NCBI GenBank assembly: GCA_026005015.1 | Contig: BPKG01000001.1 | Coordinates: forward strand, 1,740,501-1,804,500 | Length of the DNA: 64,000 nucleotides | Source: Burkholderiales bacterium | Lineage (GTDB): Bacteria > Pseudomonadota > Gammaproteobacteria > Burkholderiales > UBA6910 | Direction: 5' to 3' | Shown: positions 17,034-25,479 of the stretch, piece by piece | Layout of the letters: each line of letters opens with the position of its first letter | Position numbering within the stretch: the first letter of the stretch is position 1 | Made by a program: the position numbers and the translations under genes | Notes under the pieces: generated by a model | Told to the model about the DNA's origin: nothing | The model's input: only the letters and a program-made list of their open reading frames with translations | Databases searched by the model: none

Positions 17034-17932
17034 CCGCTCGGGGGCTGCGCAAGTTTTACGGGACCCGCGAGGTGGTGCGGGGCGTGGACCTGGCGGTCCA
17101 GCGCGGCCAATGCTTCGGTCTCCTGGGCCCCAACGGGGCGGGCAAGACCACCACCCTGCGGCTGTGCCTGGGGCTCACCGACCCCGACGGCGGCGAGATC
17201 CACCTGCTGGGAGAGCCGGTGCCCCAGCGGGCCCGGGAAGCCCGCACGCGGGTGGGGGTGGTGCCCCAGTTCGACAACCTGGACCCGGATTTCACCGTGG
17301 CCGAGAACCTGCTGGTGTTCGGGCGCTATTTCGGTCTGGATGACGAAACGGTGGCGCGGCGCGTTCCCGAGCTGCTGGCCTTCGCCGGGCTCGAGGGCCG
17401 GGCCGACACCCGCATCCAGACCCTTTCGGGGGGCATGCGCCGACGCCTCACCCTGGCCCGGGCCCTAGTGAATGATCCCGACCTCCTGTTCCTGGACGAG
17501 CCCACCACCGGGCTCGATCCCCAGGCGCGGCACCTGATTTGGGAGCGCCTCAAGCAGTTGCTCGCCCTCGGCAAGACCATCGTGCTCACCACCCATTTCA
17601 TGGACGAGGCCGAGCGGCTGTGCGACACCCTCTCAGTCATGGACCACGGCCGCATCATCGCCCATGGCTCGCCCCGGGCCCTGATCCGGCACCATATCGA
17701 GCGGGAGGTGGTGGAGGTGTACGGCGAGGGCGTGCAGGCCTGGGCGCGGGAGCAGGCGCAGGGGCTGTGCCGGCGAGTGGAGGTCGCCGGGGAGACCGCC
17801 TTCTGCTATTGTGACGGTGCCCAGCCCATCATCGCCGACCTGGAGGGCCGGCCGGGACTTCGCTATCTCCACCGGCCCGCCAACCTGGAAGACGTGTTCC
17901 TGAAGCTCACCGGGCGGGACATCCGCGATTGA
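17021..17932 (+). CDS. ABC transporter ATPase, NodI-like
   Basis: A 303-residue ATPase of the NodI/DrrA type. It has Walker [11 protein letters not shown], signature [15 protein letters not shown], Walker [15 protein letters not shown], and the switch region [15 protein letters not shown]. The ATG at 17021 overlaps the hydrolase gene and begins [20 protein letters not shown]. About 60 C-terminal residues after the nucleotide domain resemble the regulatory tail of such exporters. With the permease that starts 21 bases after its stop it should form an ABC-2 exporter. NodIJ exports lipochitin oligosaccharides in rhizobia, but non-symbiotic homologues are widespread and their cargo is unknown. 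Confidence 0.9.
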   Translation: MQVLTARGLRKFYGTREVVRGVDLAVQRGQCFGLLGPNGAGKTTTLRLCLGLTDPDGGEIHLLGEPVPQRAREARTRVGVVPQFDNLDPDFTVAENLLVFGRYFGLDDETVARRVPELLAFAGLEGRADTRIQTLSGGMRRRLTLARALVNDPDLLFLDEPTTGLDPQARHLIWERLKQLLALGKTIVLTTHFMDEAERLCDTLSVMDHGRIIAHGSPRALIRHHIEREVVEVYGEGVQAWAREQAQGLCRRVEVAGETAFCYCDGAQPIIADLEGRPGLRYLHRPANLEDVFLKLTGRDIRD

Positions 17933-17953
17933 CTTTCTACTAAGAGAAACCCC

Positions 17954-18778
17954 GTGAGCGCCCAGTTTCCCGCCGCCCGCCCGTTCAACGGCTTCAACCC
18001 CAAGCACCTGCAGCCGCCCCGGCTGTCGCTACGCTTCGTGCCCGTATGGCGGCGCAATTTCCTGGTGTGGCGCAAGCTCGCCATCCCCTCCATGCTGGGC
18101 AACCTGGCCGACCCCATGCTCTACATGCTCGCCCTGGGCTTCGGGCTGGGGGGCCTGCTCCCCACCGTGGAGGGCGTGCCTTACATCACCTTCCTCGCCG
18201 CTGGCACCGTGTGCTACGGCACCATGAACAGCGCCACCTTCGAAGCGCTCTACTCCGGCTTTTCCCGCATGCACGTGCAGCGCACCTGGGACGCGATCCT
18301 GAACGCCCCCATCACCCTGGACGACGTGGTGACGGCGGAGGCGGTGTGGGCTGCCTCCAAGAGCTTCCTCTCCGGGATGGCGATCCTCGCCGTCATCTGG
18401 CTCCTGGGGCTTTCCCATTCGCCCCTCACCCTGTGGATCGTTCTCCTCGTGCCTTTGATCGGGCTCACCTTCGCCTGCATGGGACTCACGATCACGGCCC
18501 TGTCCCCGAGCTACGACTTCTTCCTCTACTATTTCACCCTGGTCATCACCCCAATGGTGCTCCTGTGCGGCGTGTTCTTCCCCACCGCCCAGCTTCCCGC
18601 GGTCCTGCAGAACGTGGCCCAGGTGCTGCCCCTCACCCACGCCATCGAGCTGGTGCGCCCGCTGGTGGTGGGCCGTGCGCCGGCGGAGCCCCTCCTCCAC
18701 GTGCTGGTGCTTCTTGCCTACGCGGCTGCCGCTTTCTACCTGGCGCTGGTGCTCACCCGCCGGCGGCTGCTCAAGTGA
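17954..18778 (+). CDS. ABC-2 type transporter permease, NodJ-like
   Basis: A 274-residue ABC-2 permease with six hydrophobic stretches, including MLYMLALGFGLGGLLPTVEG, FLSGMAILAVIWLLGLSHSP and LVITPMVLLCGVFFPTAQLP, the last being the conserved ABC-2 loop. The start is a GTG at 17954 with the conserved WRRNFLVWRKLAIPSMLGNL entry segment. It is the partner of the ATPase just upstream. The gene ends 34 bases before the molybdenum hydroxylase fusion, so readthrough is possible. Confidence 0.9.
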   Translation: MSAQFPAARPFNGFNPKHLQPPRLSLRFVPVWRRNFLVWRKLAIPSMLGNLADPMLYMLALGFGLGGLLPTVEGVPYITFLAAGTVCYGTMNSATFEALYSGFSRMHVQRTWDAILNAPITLDDVVTAEAVWAASKSFLSGMAILAVIWLLGLSHSPLTLWIVLLVPLIGLTFACMGLTITALSPSYDFFLYYFTLVITPMVLLCGVFFPTAQLPAVLQNVAQVLPLTHAIELVRPLVVGRAPAEPLLHVLVLLAYAAAAFYLALVLTRRRLLK

Positions 18779-18812
18779 GCTTTCCTGTGGAAATCATGGG
18801 GCGGCCATCCCC

Positions 18813-21314
18813 ATGATCGAGCTCGCCGTCAATGGGGAACGGCGCAGCCTGACCCTTGATTCCCGGACACCGCTCCTTTGGGCGCTGCGGGACGCCCTCG
18901 GGCTCAAGGGCACCAAGTACGGCTGCGGCGTTGGCGTCTGCGGCATCTGCGTGGTGTGGCTCGACGGCGCCCCGGCCAAGGCCTGCCAGGTTGCCCTCGC
19001 GGAAGTGGGAACACGCGCCGTCACCACCCTGGAGGGGCTGGGAAGCGAGCACCCGGTGGTGCGGGCGTGGATCGCCGAACAGGTGCCCCAGTGCGGCTAT
19101 TGCCAGGGCGGGCAGATCATGACGGCCGCGGCGTTGCTGGCCCGCGACCCCCGGCCGTCGCCCCAGGAAGCGGCGGCGGCCCTGGACGAGGTGTTGTGCC
19201 GCTGCGGCACCTACCACCGCATCCGCCGGGCCTTCGCGCGGGCGGCGCAGGGCGACCTGCCCCCCGCCCCCGGGATGACTCCTCCGCCCGCGCCTCCCGG
19301 AACGCGGCACTTCGCCCTCAACGATTTCGTGCGCCTGGGCACCGACGGGACGTTCACCGTGGTGGTCAACCATTCGGAGATGGGCCAGGGCGCCCTCACG
19401 GGCCTCGCCCTGCTGGTAGCCGAGGAGCTGGGCGTTGCGCCCTCCGCCTTGCGCACCGAGTTCGCCCCGGCGGAGGCCCGGTACAAGAACCCCATGTGGA
19501 ACGTGCAACTGACGGGCGGCTCCAGCAGTATCCGGGGCGAGTGGGAACGGTTGCGGCGGGCCGGGGCGGAGGCGCGGGAGAAGCTCCTCGCCGCGGCGGC
19601 GAAGCGCTGGCGGGTCAAAGCCCGGGAATGCCGGCTTTATGACGATGGAATCACCCACGAACCCACGGGCCGAAGCCTCCCCCTCGGCGAGCTGGCGGAA
19701 GCTGCGGCGCAAAAACGGCCGCCCGCGCGCATCAGGCTCAAGCCCCCTTCCGCGTTCCGTTTTATCGGCCGCCCGGCGCCCCGGCTGGACATTCCGGACA
19801 TGGTGGCCGGTCGCACCGTCTACGGCATGGACGTGGAAGTGCCGGGCAGGCTCGTGGCCGTGGTAGCGCGCCCGCCCGAATTCGGCGGGCGGCTGAAGCG
19901 GGTGGATCCGTCCCGAGCGCTGGCGCTACCGGGCGTCGTGCGCGTGCTGGAGATCGGCAATGGCGTGGCGGTGGTGGCGGAGACGTTCCTCCAGGCCTTG
20001 CAGGGGCGCGAGGCCTTGGACATCGAGTGGGCGCCGGGTCCCCATGGGGCGCTCTCGAACGACGGCATCGAGGCAGCGCTGGAAGAAGCCCTCGCCCGGC
20101 CGGGTAAGGTGGTCCGCGCCCGCGGCCGCCCCAAGAGGGTGCTGACCCGGGCCGAGCGGGTGCTGGAGGCCATCTACGCGACCCCGTATCTCGCCCACGG
20201 GACGCTGGAGCCGATGAATTGCACCGCTCACGTCCACGGGGACGGCTGCGACGTCTGGGTCGGCACCCAGAGCCAGGAAGACGCCCAGAAGGCCGCGGCG
20301 CAGGCGGCGGGACTACCCCGGTCCCGGGTGCGGGTGCACACCGCCTTCCTGGGCGGCGGCTTCGGCCGGCGGCTGGAAACCGACTTCGTCGCAGAAGCCG
20401 TGGAGCTTTCGAAGGCGATGGGCACCCCCGTGCAGGTCCTCTGGACCCGGGCCGACGACCTGCGGCACGACGCCTATCGCCCGGCGCACCGGGCCAGGCT
20501 GCAAGCGGCCCTGGACCGGAAAGGGTGGCCCGAAGCCCTCTTCGTGCGGGTCGCGGGCCCGGAGCTGGCCCTGGACATGGTGGAGGTGCCCTACGCTATC
20601 CCCCACTACCGGGAGGAGCATGCGGAAGTGGCGTCGCCGGTGCCCACCGGCGCGTGGCGGGCCGTGGGGGCGTCGCAAAACGGCTTCGTGGTAGAGGGCT
20701 TCATCGACGAGCTGGCCCACGCCGGCGGCCACGACCCGTTCGAATTCCGCCGCACCCTCCTCGCTTCTCACCCGCGCCACCGGGCGGTGCTGGAGCGGGC
20801 CGCGGCCCTGGCCGGCTGGGGCACGCCCCTGCCGCCCGGCCGGGGACGGGGCATCGCTACCTACGCTTCCTTCGGCGCCTGGGTCGCCCTGGTGGCGGAG
20901 GCGGCGGTAAACGAAGCGGGGAAGATCCAGGTCGAGCGTGTCACGAGCGTGATCGACTGCGGCCTAGCGGTCAACCCGGACAGCGTGCTGGCCCAAGTGG
21001 AAGGCGGAATCGCCATGGGCCTTTCGGCGACCCTCAAGGAGGAGGTGCGCATCGAAGGCGGCCGGGTGACCCAGGCCACATTCCGCGACTACCCCATCCT
21101 CACGTTTTCGGAAATGCCCGAGCTGGAGGTGGAGATCGTGGAAAGCCGCGAGCCGCCGGGTGGGGTGGGCGAGCCGGCGGTGCCAGTCGTGGCGCCCGCG
21201 GTGGCCAACGCGGTGTTCGCGGCCACCGGTCTACGGCTGAGGCGGTTGCCGTTGCGGCTGCCGGGGGGGCGGCCTTTCGCTCCGGGAGGTTTCAACCACA
21301 TGAAATGTGCATAA
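18813..21314 (+). CDS. Fused two-subunit molybdenum hydroxylase (isoquinoline 1-oxidoreductase-like)
   Basis: An 833-residue fusion of the small [2Fe-2S] and large molybdopterin subunits of a xanthine-oxidase-family hydroxylase, most like isoquinoline 1-oxidoreductase IorAB. Residues 1-165 carry the plant-type ferredoxin cluster (YGCGVGVCGICVVWLDG, then C) and the second cluster (VPQCGYCQGGQ, then LCRCGTYHRIRRAF). From about residue 190 the large-subunit motifs follow: NHSEMGQGALTGLALLVAEE, then LGGGFGRRLETDFVAEA, PTGAWRAVGASQNGFVVEGF and the active-site Glu in GGVGEPAVPV. It lacks the Tat signal often found on IorB, so it should be cytoplasmic. A YqeB-like molybdenum hydroxylase maturation gene lies 2.4 kb downstream. 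Substrate unknown; an aldehyde is as likely as an N-heterocycle. Confidence 0.88.
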   Translation: MIELAVNGERRSLTLDSRTPLLWALRDALGLKGTKYGCGVGVCGICVVWLDGAPAKACQVALAEVGTRAVTTLEGLGSEHPVVRAWIAEQVPQCGYCQGGQIMTAAALLARDPRPSPQEAAAALDEVLCRCGTYHRIRRAFARAAQGDLPPAPGMTPPPAPPGTRHFALNDFVRLGTDGTFTVVVNHSEMGQGALTGLALLVAEELGVAPSALRTEFAPAEARYKNPMWNVQLTGGSSSIRGEWERLRRAGAEAREKLLAAAAKRWRVKARECRLYDDGITHEPTGRSLPLGELAEAAAQKRPPARIRLKPPSAFRFIGRPAPRLDIPDMVAGRTVYGMDVEVPGRLVAVVARPPEFGGRLKRVDPSRALALPGVVRVLEIGNGVAVVAETFLQALQGREALDIEWAPGPHGALSNDGIEAALEEALARPGKVVRARGRPKRVLTRAERVLEAIYATPYLAHGTLEPMNCTAHVHGDGCDVWVGTQSQEDAQKAAAQAAGLPRSRVRVHTAFLGGGFGRRLETDFVAEAVELSKAMGTPVQVLWTRADDLRHDAYRPAHRARLQAALDRKGWPEALFVRVAGPELALDMVEVPYAIPHYREEHAEVASPVPTGAWRAVGASQNGFVVEGFIDELAHAGGHDPFEFRRTLLASHPRHRAVLERAAALAGWGTPLPPGRGRGIATYASFGAWVALVAEAAVNEAGKIQVERVTSVIDCGLAVNPDSVLAQVEGGIAMGLSATLKEEVRIEGGRVTQATFRDYPILTFSEMPELEVEIVESREPPGGVGEPAVPVVAPAVANAVFAATGLRLRRLPLRLPGGRPFAPGGFNHMKCA

Positions 21315-21351
21315 ACCAAGGACGTTTCCCGGACAGGGGGGAAGCCGAGCG

Positions 21352-21765
21352 ATGCTCTGGATCAAGGCGTTTCACATCGTCTTCATGGTGACCTGGTTCG
21401 CCGGGCTGTTCTATCTGCCGCGGCTGTTCGTCTACCACGCCATGGCGGAGGACCCGGTGAGCCAGGAGCGCTTCCAGGTGATGGAGCGCAAGCTCTATTA
21501 CGGCATCATGACGCCAGGCGCGGTGTTGACCCTTGCCTTAGGGCTCTGGCTGTGGCTCGGTTACGGCTTTTCCGGGGGATGGCTGCACGCGAAGCTCGCG
21601 CTGGTGGCGGTCCTGGTGGGCTACCACCTGTGGTGCGGCAAGCTCCTGCGGGATTTCCGGCAACAGCGCAACACTCGCAGCCACGTCTGGTACCGCTGGT
21701 TCAACGAGTTCCCGGTGCTGATCCTCGTCGCGGTGGTGATCCTGGTGGTGGTGAAACCGTTCTGA
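21352..21765 (+). CDS. hemJ: HemJ, protoporphyrinogen IX oxidase
   Basis: A 137-residue HemJ, the membrane protoporphyrinogen IX oxidase that replaces HemG/HemY in many proteobacteria. Helix 1 is KAFHIVFMVTWFAGLFYLPR with the conserved His and Arg residues, followed by LFVYHAMAED, the WLHAKLALVAVLVGYHLWCG helix and the C-terminal FNEFPVLILVAVVILVVVKP. The ATG at 21352 is preceded by a GGGGGAAG site; an upstream in-frame ATG adds a poorly conserved leader. It lies 37 bases after the hydroxylase fusion. Length matches the family. Confidence 0.9.
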   Translation: MLWIKAFHIVFMVTWFAGLFYLPRLFVYHAMAEDPVSQERFQVMERKLYYGIMTPGAVLTLALGLWLWLGYGFSGGWLHAKLALVAVLVGYHLWCGKLLRDFRQQRNTRSHVWYRWFNEFPVLILVAVVILVVVKPF

Positions 21766-21895
21766 GGAGCCCCTCGCCGACCGCGTCATTCCCCTTCGGC
21801 TGTCCGCCCTCACCAGAAGCCCCGCCGGGCGAGGGGCAAAGGACGTCCTGGGCATGCTTCCGTGCAGAGCCGGGAAAGGCTGCTTGCGGACACTT

Positions 21896-21940
21896 TCCAA
21901 ATATTATAAAAAAATATTCTAAACTAATTCTAAACGGCCG
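21896..21940 (+). promoter_or_regulatory. AT-rich upstream region with direct repeats before the sulfite dehydrogenase
   Basis: An AT-rich island in GC-rich surroundings, 110-155 bases upstream of the sulfite dehydrogenase start. It contains two copies of ATTCTAAAC (21916-21924 and 21927-21935), spaced 11 bases, about one helical turn, and the near-palindrome AATATTATAAAAAAATATT. It could be a regulator or promoter site. No consensus was recognised. Confidence 0.3.
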
Positions 21941-22051
21941 ACGTCACCCGGTACTATCCAAAGGGTGGCGTTGCACATGGAGCGAGAAAATTGCCATGGG
22001 TGCACAAGCGCCTGGTTTCACAAAGCCTGCACGACCTATGAGGAGGAAACG

Positions 22052-23278
22052 ATGAACGAAATCATCAATCTACGCCGTCGCCAACTGCTTGCCGGCAGCG
22101 CCGGAACCTTGGCTGCCGGCTTGGCCGGCTCCGCCGTTGGAATCGCCGGCTGGAGCCCCAAGGCCTGGTCCGCCGAGCCGGCGAAGCCCAAACCGCTGCC
22201 CGACTACGTCGCCTGGAAGGACGCCCAGAGCTTGATCGTCCATAGCGCCAACACCATCGAGACCAAGCGCAGCGCTTTCGGCACCAGCGTCATCACACCG
22301 GCCGAGCGGCTGTTTATCCGCAATAACGTCCCGGCGCCAGATCCCTCCTACGTGGCCGACCGGGATGGCTGGGAGCTAACAGTGGAAGGAGTCAAGAACC
22401 CTCGCACGCTCACCGTCGCCCAGTTGAAGACCTTGGGACTGGAGACGGTGGCCATGGTGCTGCAATGCTCCGGCAACGGCCGCGGCTTTTTCCCCCATAA
22501 GCCGAGCGGAACGCCCTGGACCGTGGGGGCGGCGGGCTGCGTGTTCTGGAGCGGGGTGCCGGTGAAAGCAGTGGCCCAGGCCCTGGGGGGCGTGGCCGAG
22601 GGCATGCGCTTCATCACCGGCACGGGCGGAGAGAAACTGCCCGAGGGCCTCGATCCAAAGGGCGTGATAGTGGAACGCTCGGTACCCTTAAGCGCCTTGG
22701 AGGATGCGCTCCTTGCCTGGGAGATGAACGGCGTACCCATTCCCCTCGCCCACGGCGGGCCCCTGCGCCTCATCCTACCGGGCTATACCGGCGTCAATAA
22801 CGTGAAATACATCAAGCGGCTCGCCTTCACCCGGGACGAGACCGATGCCAGAATTCAGAAGAGCCGCTACCGCCTCTCTCCCATCGGGGCTAAGGGGGAC
22901 CCAAGCCAGCCTTCCGTGTGGGAGATGAACGTGAAGTCCTGGATCAACTATCCCTATCCCGGCATGGATCCCTTGCACCCCGGTTGGATACAGCTCCACG
23001 GCGTCGCCTTCGGCGGTACCAAGGCCGTCAAGCGTGTCGAGGTGTCCCTGGACGGGGGCAAAAGCTGGAGAGAGGCCCGGCTCGTGGGGCCCGACCTGGG
23101 CCGCTATGCCTGGCGCCAGTTCGTGTTCCCGGCGGAGCTCAAGCCCGGCACTTACACAGTCACGAGCCGCGCCATCGACGCGGACGGCAACGTGCAGCCC
23201 GAGGAGCGGCCTGAAAACGCTAGTGGTTACGTCAACAACAGCTGGCGCGACCACGCGGTACAGGTCACGGTCGCCTGA
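22052..23278 (+). CDS. sorA: Sulfite dehydrogenase, molybdopterin subunit (SorA-type)
   Basis: A 408-residue sulfite-oxidase-family enzyme that oxidises sulfite to sulfate in the periplasm. The twin-arginine signal is RRRQLLAGSAGTLAAGLAG, cleaved near WSAEP. The Mo-pterin domain has the molybdenum-ligand Cys139 in MVLQCSGNGRGFF, the SGVPVK loop and GVNNVKYIKRL. The C-terminal Mo-co dimerisation domain runs from about residue 290 (SWINYPYPG, IQLHGVAFGG, VEVSLDGGKSW). ATG 22052 is preceded by AGGAGGAAAC. A CxxCH cytochrome gene follows, which fits SorAB. SoxCD is an alternative, but no other sox genes are here. Confidence 0.9.
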   Translation: MNEIINLRRRQLLAGSAGTLAAGLAGSAVGIAGWSPKAWSAEPAKPKPLPDYVAWKDAQSLIVHSANTIETKRSAFGTSVITPAERLFIRNNVPAPDPSYVADRDGWELTVEGVKNPRTLTVAQLKTLGLETVAMVLQCSGNGRGFFPHKPSGTPWTVGAAGCVFWSGVPVKAVAQALGGVAEGMRFITGTGGEKLPEGLDPKGVIVERSVPLSALEDALLAWEMNGVPIPLAHGGPLRLILPGYTGVNNVKYIKRLAFTRDETDARIQKSRYRLSPIGAKGDPSQPSVWEMNVKSWINYPYPGMDPLHPGWIQLHGVAFGGTKAVKRVEVSLDGGKSWREARLVGPDLGRYAWRQFVFPAELKPGTYTVTSRAIDADGNVQPEERPENASGYVNNSWRDHAVQVTVA

Positions 23279-23285
23279 ACCTCCG

Positions 23286-23314
23286 AGCGCGGCGCCCAGC
23301 TCGGGCGCCGCGCT
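23286..23314 (+). terminator. Strong hairpin between the sulfite dehydrogenase and cytochrome c genes
   Basis: A perfect 12-base stem (arms AGCGCGGCGCCC and GGGCGCCGCGCT) with a 5-base loop, 8 bases after the sulfite dehydrogenase stop. No T-run follows directly, so it may attenuate expression or stabilise the mRNA end instead of terminating fully. Confidence 0.55.
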
Positions 23315-23350
23315 GCTCTCACGCCACGCCTTTATCTCTTTAAGATCACC

Positions 23351-23707
23351 ATGAGACGCCACGCTGCGTTCCCAAACGCCGCCTTGCCGCGGAACCCTCT
23401 TCGCGCTCGCCGTCCCATGCCGCCGCCGGCGCGACGTGCGAACGCCCGAGGCCCGGATGGCCCTGGGCAAGCAAGTCTTCACCCGGCTCGCCCAGCCCCC
23501 TGCGCCGTCTGCCACACCCTCAGGGACGCGGGCGCCAGCGCCGAGATCGGGCCCAACCTGGACGAGCTCAAACCCGACGCCCAGCGCGTGGCGGCCGCCG
23601 TCAAGAACGGCATCGGGATCATGCCCGCCTTCGGCGGGTCCCTCACGCAGGAGCAGATCCAGGCGGTGGCCTTCTACGTGGCCCGGGCGAGCGGCGCTTC
23701 GAAGTAA
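23351..23707 (+). pseudogene. sorB: Cytochrome c (SorB-like), frameshifted
   Basis: A short c-type cytochrome, probably the electron acceptor of the sulfite dehydrogenase just upstream. The heme motif CAVCH lies at 23501-23515, and IMPAFGGSLTQEQIQAVAFYV supplies the distal Met. The part just before the heme reads correctly in another frame (ARMALGKQVFTRLAQP), so a base is missing in the C5 run at about 23496. The signal peptide is also split: a basic start MRRHAAF is in one frame and a hydrophobic GTLFALAVP in another. The C-terminal two-thirds are intact. It may be a sequence error at two or more sites or a decayed gene. If real, the enzyme would need another acceptor. Confidence 0.7.
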
Positions 23708-23754
23708 AGCGAGCATTTGCCCGGGAGCGTTCGATGGAGGCTTAGGCGGCTTTT

Positions 23755-24807
23755 TTGCGCGTCGTTAAGGCCAAAGGAAAGGCCGCGCAGCCGCGGGGCA
23801 TTGGAAGCCGGGCTCCCGGCCAGGCGCCGGAGGGAAAGCCATGCCCCGCCTTGAACCATCGCCCCGATTCGCTCGTCCCGCAGCCGGCGGGCGGCCTCTT
23901 CATTTTGGTTCGCGGCGTGGGCGAGATCGCTTCCGCGGTGGCCCACGTCCTCTTCCGCGCCGGTTTCGCCGTGGCCATGCACGAGGCGTCGGCCCCCACC
24001 TCGTGCAGGCGCCGCATGTCGTTCGTCGACGCGTTCTTCGACGGGACTGCCCGGCTGGAGGAGGTGCTTGCGTGGCGGGTCGGCACCCTCGCGCAGTTGA
24101 ACCGCTTGCTGGACAGTCGGGCAGCGGTTCCCTTATTGACGATGGACTTCGATACCGTCTTGGCAGCACGGCGGCCGGGCGTTCTGGTGGATGCCCGCAT
24201 GCGCAAGCGCGCGCCCTCCGAGCCGCAGCGGGGAATCGCCCCCCTGTCCATCGGCATCGGCCCCGGCTTTGTGGCGGGCGTGACGGTGGATGTGGTCATC
24301 GAAAGCGCCTGGGGGGACCGCCTCGGGAACGTCCTCTGGCAAGGTTCGGCCCTGCCTTACGTCGGGGAACCCCAACGCGTGGGCGGCTACGGCCGTGAAC
24401 GCTTCGTGTATACCCCGCACAGCGGCCTGTTCCGCTCTCCTTGCCAAATGGGCGACCTCGTGCAGGCCGGCGATGTCATCGGCCACGTCGACGGCACCGT
24501 CCTTCGAGCGCCCTTGACCGGACACTTGCGGGGACTCACCCGCAGCGGTGTTCCCGTGCAGGCCGGCGCCAAGGTCATCGAAGTGATCCCGGCGGGGGTC
24601 GAAGTGCAGATGTCGGGGCTGGGATGGCGGCCCAAACGCATCGCAGAGGGCGTGCTCCAAGCGATCGAATGGCTTCATCTCCCCCGTGCAGCCCGCACCG
24701 GCCCGGACATGGACATGGACAGAGCGGTCACCGCGACCGCTGCGCCCACCAGCACCGGACCAAAGGGTTGGTCCAGCGCCAGGGCCAACGAGAAACCGAC
24801 CACGTAG
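23755..24807 (+). CDS. YqeB-like (EF2563 family) selenium-dependent molybdenum hydroxylase maturation protein
   Basis: A 350-residue reading frame whose core matches the EF2563/YqeB family, tied to selenium-dependent molybdenum hydroxylases. Core motifs are FILVRGVGEIASAVAHVLFR, RRRMSFVDAFFDGTARLEEV, PLLTMDFDTVLAARRPGVLV, PLSIGIGPGFVAGVTVDVVI, and a C-terminal biotinyl-like turn LVQAGDVIGHVDGTVLRAPL. The start is uncertain: the frame opens at a TTG and the family normally begins near the RGVGE strand (about 23908). The last 44 residues after LQAIEWLHLP read over the tail of the opposite-strand znuB and look non-native, so the true end has probably been lost. A molybdenum hydroxylase fusion lies upstream. 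No selD or selA is in the window. Confidence 0.75.
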   Translation: MRVVKAKGKAAQPRGIGSRAPGQAPEGKPCPALNHRPDSLVPQPAGGLFILVRGVGEIASAVAHVLFRAGFAVAMHEASAPTSCRRRMSFVDAFFDGTARLEEVLAWRVGTLAQLNRLLDSRAAVPLLTMDFDTVLAARRPGVLVDARMRKRAPSEPQRGIAPLSIGIGPGFVAGVTVDVVIESAWGDRLGNVLWQGSALPYVGEPQRVGGYGRERFVYTPHSGLFRSPCQMGDLVQAGDVIGHVDGTVLRAPLTGHLRGLTRSGVPVQAGAKVIEVIPAGVEVQMSGLGWRPKRIAEGVLQAIEWLHLPRAARTGPDMDMDRAVTATAAPTSTGPKGWSSARANEKPTT

Positions 24808-25479
24808 AGGGCAGCGCCCGACAGGACCGCGCCGAAGAGCCCGGTCCTCCAATTCGGTGCGAATCGATACGCCATCACCGATGGCGTGTAAAGGAGCGCG
24901 AACGTGGCCATGACGCCGATGCTGGCGGTCGCGAGCGCGATGACGGCCGCCGTCAGCAGATCGAAGACGAGCCGCAGCCGCCGCGCCGGGGCGCCCGTCG
25001 CCGCCGAAAACCCCGGAAGGAGCCGCTCCAGGAGCAGAGGGCGGGAAAGCTTGACAAGAGCCGCCAAGGCGACGGCGGCTACCGCCACCCCCCGCCGCCA
25101 GGTGGGCCGCGCCGGTGAAATAAAGCTGGCCGTCCAGGAGGGCGCGCCCGAGCTGCTCGGCAAGGGGCAGGTTGGCGACCAGGAGAAGCGCGCCGCTCCA
25201 GCCGAAGAGGAGCAGCAGCACGTACCCCGTGGCGCCCTTGCGGGCGAGGCGCCCCTTGGCCAGGGCGGCCGCGAGGGTGGCCGCCGCGGCCCCTGCCATG
25301 ACGGGAACATGGAGCGCCGCGGCCGCAAGGGCCCCGAAGGCCGAGACCTGGGCCAGCGCCAGGGCTGCGATCCACTCCTCGCGCAGCAGCAGGTACATCC
25401 CGACGGCGGGAAGGCACAGGGCGTAGGCGAAGCCGGTGGCGAAGGGAAGCTGGAACAGGGGATCGAGCAAGAAGCCCAT
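24675..25479 (-). pseudogene. znuB: Zinc/manganese ABC transporter permease (ZnuB-like), frameshifted
   Basis: An ABC-3 family permease for zinc or manganese uptake. The first part (MGFLLDPLFQLPFATGFAYA, EEWIAALALAQVSAFGALAA) is in one frame to GAAHLAAGG near 25095. The second part (VAVAAVALAALVKLSRPLLL, LLTAAVIALATASIGVMATF) is in another and ends at 24675. The junction is a run of six G (minus strand) at 25087-25092, so one base gained or lost explains it. The joined protein is about 268 residues, normal for the family. The start is directly after the znuC stop. It completes a ZnuABC set. Confidence 0.85.
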
